A stretch of DNA of 64,000 nucleotides from CALSMU01 sp965230225 (GTDB lineage: Bacteria > Bacteroidota > Bacteroidia > Flavobacteriales_D > Parvicellaceae). A model generated the notes under the pieces. The model ran no database searches, was not told the DNA's origin, and worked only from the letters and a program-made list of their open reading frames with translations. Positions 55,742 through 64,000 of this stretch are shown piece by piece; position 1 is the first letter of the stretch, and each line of letters begins with the position of its first letter. The DNA lies in NCBI GenBank assembly GCA_965230225.1, contig CBDDKM010000004.1, positions 1-64,000 on the forward strand, in the 5' to 3' direction. The position numbers and the translations under genes are program-made.

Positions 55742-55773
55742 AAAAGCATCAGCCTTAGGGTTGGTGCTTTTTT
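55742..55773. terminator. Bidirectional terminator
   Basis: A 13-bp stem (AAAAGCATCAGCC with GGTTGGTGCTTTT, including G-U pairs) and a 4-base loop lie at 55742-55771, with T tracts on both strands. It serves the T9SS gene ending at 55718 and the convergent DJ-1-like gene, whose stop codon overlaps the hairpin edge at 55772. Confidence 0.88.
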
Positions 55774-56512
55774 ATTTCACCACTACATAATCCAAACTAT
55801 TCAGGTCCCAGTTAATAACCATCCCCTCTGCAATTTCATCCGCATTTTTCTTGCCGTAAAGCATTTCGCACAGGTATAAGGATGCTTCAAACGACTTGGC
55901 TCCACCGGCAGAAGTAATCACATTATCATGGTGTATAAACAACACATCTGAATGTACTTTTAAGTGTGGAAACATGGTTTTATATTCTTCAATATCATCT
56001 GGAAAAGTGGTGGACTCTTTTCCTTCTAATACTCCGGCCTTGGCTAGTACAAATGCTCCATCGCAATGGGACATGGTATAGGTGGCAGTTGTAGAGGTTT
56101 CTTTAACAAAGTCAAGCATTTCCTGATCCTTTAAATCCTTGTCCAGATGACCTTCTGCACTAGGTACTACTAAAATGTCAATGTGAGGTAGGTTTTCGTC
56201 CAGATAGCTATAGTCAGGCACAATTTTAAGTCCTTCAAACGTGGTAATCACTTCGGTAGATTTAGCCACAGTAAACACATTCATGGGCTTGATGTCCTCT
56301 CTGAAAATGGTGTGATGAAAGATGTCGTAAGGAGCTGTAAGTTCAGTATTAAAAGTACCATCCATTACCAAAAAGGCTACATTGTACCTGCCTTCAGGTA
56401 GTGTTTTAATCTCGTTAGAATTTGTTGTCTCATTAGAGGTGTTAGATTGGCAACCCACCATCAAAATGAACGTTATTGCCGTAAGGCAAAAGTGCTTGAT
56501 CTTGAAATACAT
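55772..56512 (-). CDS. DJ-1/PfpI-family lipoprotein
   Basis: The 246-residue product has a lipoprotein signal (L-M-V-G-C, lipid cysteine C21), a short S/T/N linker, and a class I glutamine amidotransferase-like fold. The nucleophile elbow is T-M-S-H-C-D-G-A (C150), with E58 at the conserved acidic position in T-F-N-T-E-L. Family members include glyoxalases, deglycases, chaperones and the transcription regulators of the GlxA/FtrA type; here there is no AraC domain. A lipid-anchored periplasmic form is unusual. The later V-I-T-S-A-G-G-A-K-S-F-E motif matches the GATase-like regulators. It diverges from the beta-propeller T9SS gene across 56 bp. Confidence 0.88.
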   Translation of the reverse strand: MYFKIKHFCLTAITFILMVGCQSNTSNETTNSNEIKTLPEGRYNVAFLVMDGTFNTELTAPYDIFHHTIFREDIKPMNVFTVAKSTEVITTFEGLKIVPDYSYLDENLPHIDILVVPSAEGHLDKDLKDQEMLDFVKETSTTATYTMSHCDGAFVLAKAGVLEGKESTTFPDDIEEYKTMFPHLKVHSDVLFIHHDNVITSAGGAKSFEASLYLCEMLYGKKNADEIAEGMVINWDLNSLDYVVVK

Positions 56513-56516
56513 ATTT

Positions 56517-56543
56517 TAAAGTTATCAATTACTTTTATCTTTA
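56517..56543. promoter_or_regulatory. Back-to-back -7 boxes of the divergent gene pair
   Basis: On the minus strand TAACTTTA (56517-56524) and on the plus strand TATCTTTA (56536-56543) each match the TAnnTTTG element in seven of eight positions. The two divergent genes share only 56 bp, so their -33 regions overlap the neighbouring promoter. The DJ-1-like mRNA would have almost no leader. Confidence 0.35.
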
Positions 56544-56568
56544 AACCGTTTAACTCATTATACATCAC

Positions 56569-59409
56569 GTGAAAAATACATTTTTACTACTGTCTTTATT
56601 GCTATCTACTTTTGCATTTGGACAAACTCAATTATGGAGTACACACATCGATACTGCGGTAACATTTTCGTCGCCAAAAGCAGTTAAAATTACTCCCGAT
56701 GCCACCATGGATATTGTGATGGGTGGAGGAAGAGATGGAATTCCAGATGCCAGAGGAGTAGTGGCCATCGATGGAGATGACGGATCAATTCTATGGGAGT
56801 TCGCTGCCGAAGATGAGATTTTTGATACTCCGGTTTTTCAAGATATTTCAGGTGATGGATTAAACGATGTGTTTATTGGAGGTAGATACGGTGAGTTTTA
56901 TGCCATTAACGGGCAAACAGGAAACATGATTTGGGAGTTTTTCCCATATTCTTCAACTGTAGCTGCCGATTCAGGTGTACTTAACTTTTATACTCCACAG
57001 TTAATTCCAGATCAAAATGGAGATAACATCAAAGATATTTTGGTTGCCAATGGAGGAGATCACGCTGCTCCACCATGGGATACTTTAAGACCCGTTGGTA
57101 GTTTAATGGTAATTGATGCCATGACAGGGCAAGTGTTAGCGAGAGATACCATGCCTGATGGAGAGGAGACTTACTGTTCTCCACTTTGTATCGACATGGA
57201 AAATAACGGGGTTTACCATGTTATTTTCGGTTCTGGAGGAGAAGATGATGGAGGTTCGTTATGGAGAGTTCCTCTAACGGACTTAATGGCCAACGATATT
57301 AGTGGAGCTACAATGCTGGCTATTGACCCAGATAGAGGATTCATTGCTCCGGCGAGTGTAGCGGATATGAATTTTGATGGCGTTTACGATATCGTTTCTC
57401 AGGGATATAATGGAACGGTATATGCCTTTGACGGAGCGCAAGATACTTTGCTCTGGAGTGTTACTATGCCCAATTCAGAATCCAGTGCAGAACCTATATT
57501 TGGAAACTTTACAGGAGATCAAACACCTGATGTATTTGCTGTAATTGCTAAAGGATCAGCCCCTTCGTTTTTTGATTATTATCAGGTAATGATCGATGGA
57601 GCAACCGGACAAATAGCCTTTTTGGATTCCATTTCTGATTTACACTTTGCTTCTGCTAATGCCATTGATTTGGACTTGAACGGAAGAGATGAAGTAATTG
57701 CTTCTTTGAATTACCACACCGGAACACATTTCGAACATCAGTTAAAAGTGTTTGATTTCCATAATAATACCATTAGCGATTTATACGTTACCGAGCCCGG
57801 AGTAAACCTTGGATGTACTCCTTTGGTGCAGGATATTGATGGAAACGGATTGGTGGATTTTGTATATGCCTACCGCGCAGATAGTGTAAACCCAATGGGA
57901 GCTAACGGATTTAAAGTGGCTCGATTAGAAGGAACTTACACTAACCCGGGGCCAGGAATTGCCTGGGGAGGATACATGGGGAATGGAACTGACGGAATCT
58001 ATAATTTCGAAACTTACAATTGTGGGACTCTAAACATCAATTTGGCTTACGCTAACATTACCTGTAACGGATTTGATGATGCCTATGCCACTATCGATCC
58101 GGTAGGAGGAACTGCCCCATACACCATGCTTTGGAGCAATGGAGATATTACTGATAGTATTGGAGGGTTATCACCGGATAACTATCAGGTTTTTGTAGTA
58201 GATTCTACAGGGTGTATTAAAACAGCCAACTTCAATATTTTTGACCCATACGTACTTACCTGGGGAGCAGTCACAACACCGATTTGTCCTGGAGATAGCA
58301 ATGCCAATGCAACACTGGCAAGTTCAGGTTGTCCATGTATGTTTAGTGGATGTCTGTACGATTGGGAAAGCATTGATTCATTAAAAACAGCCACTCATTT
58401 ATGGGCCGGTTGGCAATCGGTAACCATTACCCATTTGGATGGATGCGTAGTAACAGATTCTATTTACATCAACGAAGCCTACCCAATATTAGATAGCTTG
58501 GACATTCAGCACGTAGAATGTGCTACAGACCCAATGGGATCAATTTATATGCACCTACACGATTCAATAGCAACAACAGTTGGTTGGAGCAATGGCTCGC
58601 ACGATGCCATGATCGATAGTCTGGATGCAGGATTCTATCATTTTGATTTAACCGATACCAGGGGATGTTTCTTTACCGATACAGTGGAGGTAACCGCGGC
58701 AGATACCTTACTACCTAACTATACTTTAGTAGAGCCTATTTGTTATGGCGATTCTAACGGAACCATTACCGGAGGAGCCATTGGAGGAATGGGGTACTAT
58801 ACTTATAGTTGGAGCAATGGCGATTCCATACAAACAGCAGATTCTTTAGCAACTGGTTATTATACTTTAACCGTTGTAGATTCGGTAGGCTGTACTGCTG
58901 TATTGGACTCCATTATGTTGAACGAACCAGATGCACTGGCATTAACCGTTTCTGGAGTAGATTGTATTACCGATACCTGTACCGGATCGGCCGAAGCAAA
59001 CATAACAGGTGGAGTAGGTGGATATACCTATCTATGGAACGATCCTAATGCTACCACTACCTATAACGCAGATCCACTTTGTGTGGGAACTTACACGGTT
59101 ATTGTAACCGATAGTAATGGGTGTAGCATAACCGATAGCGTTTCAGTTGGAAGTCAGGTAAGTGTAATGGAGACTTCTGATGTACAAATAACATTGTATC
59201 CTAACCCTGCAACCGTTCAAATTCAAATTCAGGGACTAGAAAAAGGAGAAAGTGTAGAGTTGTACGACATTAAAGGAGCCCTGGTAGATCAGAAAACGGC
59301 CAATTCTAATGGACTAACGATGGATGTATCTAGATTAACTTCTGGGAAATATGTAGTACGAATTATTCAAAAAGATCAAGTATTACAAACACCTCTGATT
59401 ATCCAGTAA
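56569..59409 (+). CDS. T9SS type A protein with beta-propeller and SprB-like repeats
   Basis: The 946-residue product starts at GTG; the signal peptide M-K-N-T-F-L-L-L-S-L-L ends at A-F-G-Q. Residues about 30-460 form a PQQ/FG-GAP-like beta-propeller (V-V-A-I-D-G-D-D-G-S-I-L-W-E-F, D-I-S-G-D-G-L-N-D-V-F-I-G-G, D-L-D-L-N-G-R-D-E-V-I), with Asp-rich calcium-type loops. About five SprB-type repeats follow (I-T-C-N-G-F-D-D-A ... G-G-T-A-P-Y-T-M-L-W). The end is a type A sorting domain (L-Y-P-N-P-A-T-V ... L-T-S-G-K-Y-V-V-R-I ... L-I-I-Q). Combining SprB repeats with a type A signal differs from the type B adhesin at 19165-27849. Role: probably a surface binding protein. Confidence 0.9.
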   Translation: MKNTFLLLSLLLSTFAFGQTQLWSTHIDTAVTFSSPKAVKITPDATMDIVMGGGRDGIPDARGVVAIDGDDGSILWEFAAEDEIFDTPVFQDISGDGLNDVFIGGRYGEFYAINGQTGNMIWEFFPYSSTVAADSGVLNFYTPQLIPDQNGDNIKDILVANGGDHAAPPWDTLRPVGSLMVIDAMTGQVLARDTMPDGEETYCSPLCIDMENNGVYHVIFGSGGEDDGGSLWRVPLTDLMANDISGATMLAIDPDRGFIAPASVADMNFDGVYDIVSQGYNGTVYAFDGAQDTLLWSVTMPNSESSAEPIFGNFTGDQTPDVFAVIAKGSAPSFFDYYQVMIDGATGQIAFLDSISDLHFASANAIDLDLNGRDEVIASLNYHTGTHFEHQLKVFDFHNNTISDLYVTEPGVNLGCTPLVQDIDGNGLVDFVYAYRADSVNPMGANGFKVARLEGTYTNPGPGIAWGGYMGNGTDGIYNFETYNCGTLNINLAYANITCNGFDDAYATIDPVGGTAPYTMLWSNGDITDSIGGLSPDNYQVFVVDSTGCIKTANFNIFDPYVLTWGAVTTPICPGDSNANATLASSGCPCMFSGCLYDWESIDSLKTATHLWAGWQSVTITHLDGCVVTDSIYINEAYPILDSLDIQHVECATDPMGSIYMHLHDSIATTVGWSNGSHDAMIDSLDAGFYHFDLTDTRGCFFTDTVEVTAADTLLPNYTLVEPICYGDSNGTITGGAIGGMGYYTYSWSNGDSIQTADSLATGYYTLTVVDSVGCTAVLDSIMLNEPDALALTVSGVDCITDTCTGSAEANITGGVGGYTYLWNDPNATTTYNADPLCVGTYTVIVTDSNGCSITDSVSVGSQVSVMETSDVQITLYPNPATVQIQIQGLEKGESVELYDIKGALVDQKTANSNGLTMDVSRLTSGKYVVRIIQKDQVLQTPLIIQ

Positions 59410-59500
59410 ATGAATAATATGGATTAGGAATGATATAGATCATAACTCAATCCCTTTTTTGGAACTAGTTTTCGATCTTGTATAGCCGTGAGATTTCGGA

Positions 59501-60844
59501 ATGTATAAGATCGCTTCTTTCATACTTGTATACCTTGTTTTTGTAAATACCATTTTTGGAGTGGTATCTACAGAGTATTACTACGATCAATCCGGAAAGG
59601 AAACCGTAAATACAGTACTTAATAAGAAGTTTGAACAGTTTTCTGAAAAGGTCAATAACGGTCTGAACAATGGGGTTTATTGGTTAAAGGTACATACTGA
59701 TGAGGTAAACGATGTGGTAGAAATTCCATCTTCCCATTTATTAAATATTAAGTGTTTCGTAAATAGAGAGAAGATTCGAAAATTGGCTCATTCCATTTTT
59801 CCAGCTTATCAGGTTGGAGTAAACAGTGATGTATTATTCCGTATTAAGTGCGATAAAGAAGCATTTATTCCAATTGCATCCTACAAGAAAGACGATTATA
59901 AACAGCAGGATCAATTTTCTTACCTCAAAGCAGGTCTTTATTATGGTTTCGCCTTAATGGTCATCATTTTTAACCTGTTTTTCTTTTATCATTTCAAGGA
60001 TCGAACGTTCCTGTACTATTCCATTGTTTTGTTTGCAATAACTGCGGGATTGTTTCACCGGGATGCTTTGTTCAAACTCATGTTCGATAGCGGATGGTTT
60101 ATTCAGGATGGAGAAATTATCATTCACTCTGGAATAGCCATATTTGGAGCTTTATTTGCCGCTTCATACCTTCAACACGAACACTATTTTCCGAAGTTAA
60201 AATACCCCGTTGCAGTCATATTGATATTCGTATTGGTTAGTTATATCCTCTATGAAGTATCCGGTAGTTTTTTCTGGTTTATGTTGGGAGAGCTACTGGT
60301 CATTTTGGTTCTTACTATTTATTGGGTTTCTAGTCTGTTCTTATTTAAGAAAAGCACCTTCTTTACCTTTTTCGCCATTGGCTATAGTGTTATTCTTTTT
60401 TTAGCCTTTGATTTTTACGCCAGTCCCTTGTTGGGAGCTCCAAACCTTGGAATTACCACTGGGTTATTAAAAATAGGAGGGGTGTTGGAAATGCTGATAT
60501 TGAGTTATGCAGTAGTTTATCGAATGAGGATTCTCAGGCAGGAAAACGAAGAAATTCAACTGGCCATTTTTAATTATACATCTCAAATTGAAAAACTGGA
60601 AGAAAAACTCAACAGTTTAGAATCTTCAAACGATCAACCTTCGCCATTCATGAATTTGAATGTTCGGGAGAAAGAAATCCTCATGTTGATCTCAAAAGGG
60701 TTAACCACAAAAGAAATGGCAGAACAATTATTCATATCTGCCAACACAGTTAAATATCATACTAAGAAATTGTACGACAAACTTCAAATTAAGTCGAGGC
60801 AAGAAGCAAGATTGAAAGCTGTTGAGTACCAGGAGTATATGTAG
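59501..60844 (+). CDS. Membrane-bound 7TM LuxR-type transcription regulator
   Basis: The 447-residue product has a signal-like N-terminus (to about 20) and a periplasmic sensor domain of 7TMR-DISM type (about 22-140). About seven membrane helices (about 142-345) start at Y-Y-G-F-A-L-M-V-I-I-F-N. A cytosolic coiled coil (about 350-378) leads to a LuxR/GerE helix-turn-helix at 385-447 (L-N-V-R-E-K-E-I-L-M-L-I-S-K-G, A-N-T-V-K-Y-H-T-K-K-L). There is no kinase or receiver, so sensing and DNA binding are in one membrane protein. The CTACCC repeats just downstream of its stop, before the large LamG protein gene, are possible targets. Confidence 0.9.
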   Translation: MYKIASFILVYLVFVNTIFGVVSTEYYYDQSGKETVNTVLNKKFEQFSEKVNNGLNNGVYWLKVHTDEVNDVVEIPSSHLLNIKCFVNREKIRKLAHSIFPAYQVGVNSDVLFRIKCDKEAFIPIASYKKDDYKQQDQFSYLKAGLYYGFALMVIIFNLFFFYHFKDRTFLYYSIVLFAITAGLFHRDALFKLMFDSGWFIQDGEIIIHSGIAIFGALFAASYLQHEHYFPKLKYPVAVILIFVLVSYILYEVSGSFFWFMLGELLVILVLTIYWVSSLFLFKKSTFFTFFAIGYSVILFLAFDFYASPLLGAPNLGITTGLLKIGGVLEMLILSYAVVYRMRILRQENEEIQLAIFNYTSQIEKLEEKLNSLESSNDQPSPFMNLNVREKEILMLISKGLTTKEMAEQLFISANTVKYHTKKLYDKLQIKSRQEARLKAVEYQEYM

Positions 60845-60847
60845 CTA

Positions 60848-60869
60848 CTACCCAAAAACTACCCGGGTG
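60848..60869 (+). promoter_or_regulatory. CTACCC direct repeats with near-palindrome
   Basis: CTACCC at 60848-60853 and 60859-60864 repeat at exactly 11 bp, one helical turn. The second lies in the near-palindrome AAAACTACCCGGGTGTTTT. The gap 60845-61022 otherwise holds no gene. It separates the LuxR-type regulator from the large secreted protein, so an operator is plausible. Confidence 0.35.
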
Positions 60870-61022
60870 TTTTGACTGAAAAAACAGGGGTTCTGATACA
60901 TTTGATGGAATGTGTTTCACTTTTATTTTGAACTGGTATTGGCATGATCGAGATCATAGCTATTTGTTCTATAAAGTGGGACCATTGTCTATTAAAAATC
61001 AGAAACCTAAAAATCGAAATTC

Positions 61023-64000
61023 ATGGGAGTCGCTTCTAAATTAAACTCATCAATAATTTCTCTGTTCATTTTATTAACTACGCCTATTTTTCTTCTGGCT
61101 CAAACTCCGGTTACATTAACCGAAATTGTGGCACCGGAGCCCAATACCTATGTAGGAGGTCCAGACTTGGGGCTTACTGTTACAGAGGATGATGATTACC
61201 TATACATCGATTATGTATTGGAAAAGTACTACGAACATACCTGCGTTGTTAATCAGCACCTGGCAGATTTAAAACTTACCTACGATAATGTAGATATCTA
61301 TCTGGCCAAAATGTACCTATCCAATGAGCCGGATCCTTCATTAACCAATTATACACATAGTTATGTGCCTTCTTCTTTTCCTGGTAGGTCTACCTTGTAT
61401 AATCAATATACCTTAAACGAACTAACCGACTCAATACTGGTAACGAGTCAGTATCATGTTTGGAGTTCTAATTATGGTAAACATAGTATAACAACAATCA
61501 GGATATTAAAGGAGTCCATGGGGTTGGTAAATGGCTCTCACTTAAATGGAACCTTAATTCTAGAAGCTAATTACTGGAGAAATTTTACCTCGGGTGGGTG
61601 TAATTCGCATTACATGGCTCATGCCGGTACTTATTCCATGGATTTTGATTTATATAAGGACCAGGTTCTACCAGACATGACCATCGATGCCGTAACACCA
61701 TCTCCCAGTAGCTGCGAAATAGAAGTTAGTTGGATTGAACCTGCGGTATATTCGTTATCCGAACGAGAATACGTTGGAGTATACAGAAATGGAACCATTG
61801 TAGACACCATAGTTGCTCATTTTGGACCTAACAAATACATCGATACAGATATTCAGGCCGGTACAGATTACGATTACCAAATAGAGGCCATTTACATGCC
61901 TTATGATGCCATTGCACAAAGAGGTACCATGTCGGCCGCAGTAACAGATGGAATACCGTATTTGGATGCTCCTTTTAATGTTACATTAACCCAGAATTCT
62001 TGTGTGTCGGACATTACTATTGATTGGGGATGGTCGGGTGCCGACCCTCAAAATTTTGTATTGGAAAGGAGCAGTACAACCAGTGGCTTTTCGGTCATTT
62101 CCGGTACCATTCCGGGAGGTGCAAGAACCTTTGTAGACAATAATGGAATTTCTACCGATGAGCTTTATTCGTATCGATTAGCAGCAGTAGATTCAAGGTG
62201 TGGAGCATTGGGTAATTACTCTGATATTATAACACTTTCCAGAGATACTATAGACATTGCCTTAACCATCCAAACAGATGGTTTAGAAACCTCAAAAGGA
62301 TATTTCGATGATAGAACAGAACTGTTTTGGAATACCACAGGTATTAATGATCAATACCTCGAAAGGTTTAAAATTTACGGAAGAGTATTAGGATCAACAG
62401 CAACTCCTGCTTTATTGCAAACCGTAAACGAAAGTGTTCGATCCTGGTTTCACCAAACAGGTGATGCCGGAACGGTGTACGAATATTTCATAGTTGGTGA
62501 AAGGGTAGTCAATACTCCTTGTGGAAACCAAATTACCCCCTCTTTCGAGATCAATTCACTGGCAGGGATACAAACAGATGGTAATTTACCTTCAGATAGC
62601 AATGGAGTAGCTTATGCAGTAGGGTTTAGATATCCAACTGCCATTGTAAATGGAAACATTACCTATGCAGGAGGAATTGCAGTGCCAGATGTAAAAGTTG
62701 TAGCTGAAAAGTATTCTGGAAACAATGGGAACTCCCTTTATCTGGCTGGTAATGATCATGTAAATGTTCCGGCAGCAACAGCTCTTTCGTTCGATACAGC
62801 TTTAACCATTTCTTCCTGGGTAAACATGGATAATCTATCCCTAAATCAGGTGATTCTCGAAAAAGACAGTTGCTACGGAATAGGAACCAATGCCAATGGT
62901 ACAGGGTATTTTTATATCCATAATGCAGCTGATGGAATTCGACAGGAAGTAACCATTCCGGATTCTTTATTGAATAATGGAGATTGGACCAACATAACAG
63001 CAACGTATAGTGCAACTACTAATCAATTGGTAGTATATGTCAATGGAATCACTGCTGTAGATTCAACACTTTCAGCTGGAGTTACGGGGATATTACAAAG
63101 ACCGGCTAATGATATTTTTATTGGGAAAAGTGCATCAGGTGTAACCAATTATTATCAGGGGTATATCGACGAAACTAAACTCTATAACAGAGCCCTTCCT
63201 TACGAAGAAGCCAGAAGAACCTACGGTGCTGTATCGGCAACAGATGCTCAAGGGTTGGTTGCATACTGGAAAGTATTTGTTGGAGTAGGGGATTATATTT
63301 ATGATGCCGCCCACACAGGAAGTTCATATTATAGACATGATGGTAAAATCAATGGAGCCATTTGGTCCACCGAAATTCCATCGCCGGTACAATTAGGATT
63401 TGCCGCATACACGGACCAGAATGGAAACTACTCCATTACCGGAATTGGATACTCCGGGGCTGGTGTTAATTACAACATCATTCCATCTGCCACCCTTGCA
63501 GGTGCTATTCATGAATTTGACCCAGTAACCAGAACCCTGTTTGTTGGAGTAGGAAATACCATACACAACAACATCGATTTTCAAGACATCTCCTCCTTTC
63601 CGTTTTCGGGATATGCTAAGTTTTTGTTTGATGATGTAGAAGGAGTAAATTTCCAAAGCTCAGGATCGGAAGGAGTTAAGATATATTTGGATGGTCAAAG
63701 CCCTCTAACCAATAGTAATAATGCACCTTATGAAACAGATGCTCAAGGGTACTTTAATGTAGATGTGCCCATTGGTCACCACTTTCTGGAGTTCAGAAAA
63801 GACGGACATACGTTTACTTATGGAGGCCGATTCCCAATTTCGGGTACCTGGGATTTTCAGGATGAAGTTTCCGGAGTTGAAATTTGGGACAGTACCACTC
63901 ATATTCTAACCGGTAAGGTGGTTGGAGGAACCACTGAGGCAAACAAACCAGTGGGGATGAACAGAACTATAAATAATATAGGGCGAGCCAAGTTTACCCT
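61023..64000 (+). CDS. Large secreted LamG-domain protein, 3' end outside window
   Basis: An ATG at 61023 opens a frame of 992 codons with no stop up to the window end. The signal peptide (M-G-V-A-S-K ... I-F-L-L-A-Q) is cleaved near residue 28. Two or three fibronectin-III-like segments (around 230-500; V-S-W-I-E-P-A, E-R-S-S-T-T-S-G) follow. A LamG/concanavalin-like domain begins near 555 (S-L-Y-L-A-G-N-D-H-V-N-V, I-S-S-W-V-N-M) and runs to I-D-E-T-K-L-Y-N-R-A-L. After it come carboxypeptidase-regulatory-like beta modules (D-Q-N-G-N-Y-S-I-T-G). A T9SS domain is expected beyond the edge. The LuxR-type membrane regulator lies just upstream. Partial gene, function unknown; glycan binding is plausible. 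Confidence 0.9.
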   Translation, partial: MGVASKLNSSIISLFILLTTPIFLLAQTPVTLTEIVAPEPNTYVGGPDLGLTVTEDDDYLYIDYVLEKYYEHTCVVNQHLADLKLTYDNVDIYLAKMYLSNEPDPSLTNYTHSYVPSSFPGRSTLYNQYTLNELTDSILVTSQYHVWSSNYGKHSITTIRILKESMGLVNGSHLNGTLILEANYWRNFTSGGCNSHYMAHAGTYSMDFDLYKDQVLPDMTIDAVTPSPSSCEIEVSWIEPAVYSLSEREYVGVYRNGTIVDTIVAHFGPNKYIDTDIQAGTDYDYQIEAIYMPYDAIAQRGTMSAAVTDGIPYLDAPFNVTLTQNSCVSDITIDWGWSGADPQNFVLERSSTTSGFSVISGTIPGGARTFVDNNGISTDELYSYRLAAVDSRCGALGNYSDIITLSRDTIDIALTIQTDGLETSKGYFDDRTELFWNTTGINDQYLERFKIYGRVLGSTATPALLQTVNESVRSWFHQTGDAGTVYEYFIVGERVVNTPCGNQITPSFEINSLAGIQTDGNLPSDSNGVAYAVGFRYPTAIVNGNITYAGGIAVPDVKVVAEKYSGNNGNSLYLAGNDHVNVPAATALSFDTALTISSWVNMDNLSLNQVILEKDSCYGIGTNANGTGYFYIHNAADGIRQEVTIPDSLLNNGDWTNITATYSATTNQLVVYVNGITAVDSTLSAGVTGILQRPANDIFIGKSASGVTNYYQGYIDETKLYNRALPYEEARRTYGAVSATDAQGLVAYWKVFVGVGDYIYDAAHTGSSYYRHDGKINGAIWSTEIPSPVQLGFAAYTDQNGNYSITGIGYSGAGVNYNIIPSATLAGAIHEFDPVTRTLFVGVGNTIHNNIDFQDISSFPFSGYAKFLFDDVEGVNFQSSGSEGVKIYLDGQSPLTNSNNAPYETDAQGYFNVDVPIGHHFLEFRKDGHTFTYGGRFPISGTWDFQDEVSGVEIWDSTTHILTGKVVGGTTEANKPVGMNRTINNIGRAKFT

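Overview
The window looks like a chromosomal segment of a low-GC Bacteroidota, most likely a marine or freshwater member of the Flavobacteriales (inference). Reasons: many giant secreted proteins end in type IX secretion system (T9SS) sorting domains of type A (short, ending in L-I-I-K/E) or type B (N-x-F-T-P-D/N ... Y-N-R-W/I-G-N ... W-D-G). There are two PorP/SprF outer-membrane proteins, two TPR plus beta-propeller proteins of the PorE kind, SprB-type repeats, and promoters fitting the Bacteroidota consensus TTG...TAnnTTTG. Shine-Dalgarno sites are not evident.

Layout. 1-7981 (minus): two T9SS cargo genes, one a giant Ig-like repeat protein with an apparent one-base frameshift at the window edge. 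7982-8616: a non-coding gap with two tandem look-alike two-hairpin RNA candidates. 8617-13921: a degenerate single-domain DEAD-like protein converging on a double-length UvrA with four ABC modules. 14180-28309 (minus): a tight operon in which a small secreted protein and a 2894-residue SprB-repeat adhesin are followed by PorP/SprF, a second type-B cargo, a second PorP/SprF and a PorE-like protein. This is two cargo/adaptor pairs plus a periplasmic scaffold. 28508-30148: another PorE-like gene with a structured leader. 30250-36624: an ABC-F ATPase, a secreted thioredoxin-like protein, an FAD lipoprotein, a PurO-type IMP cyclohydrolase and two unknown membrane proteins.

36751-43321 (plus) is the stand-out. 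A WGR/HEAT-type protein overlaps a winged-helix/SWIM protein. A clear retron msr-msd RNA follows, with a 15-bp a1/a2 pairing and a perfect 26-bp msd inverted repeat, and then a retron reverse transcriptase carrying the NAxxH, YVDD and VTG signatures. This is a complete retron of the HEAT + WHSWIM class, presumably anti-phage defence. Its partner proteins have no assigned mechanism that I know of.

43322-64000: a T9SS type-B subtilisin, a MORN-repeat secreted protein, a two-TM protein with a CxxC tail, an SDR enzyme, a T9SS type-A protein, a DJ-1/PfpI lipoprotein, a beta-propeller/SprB-repeat T9SS protein, a membrane-bound 7TM LuxR-type regulator, and the first 992 codons of a large LamG-containing secreted protein cut by the window end.
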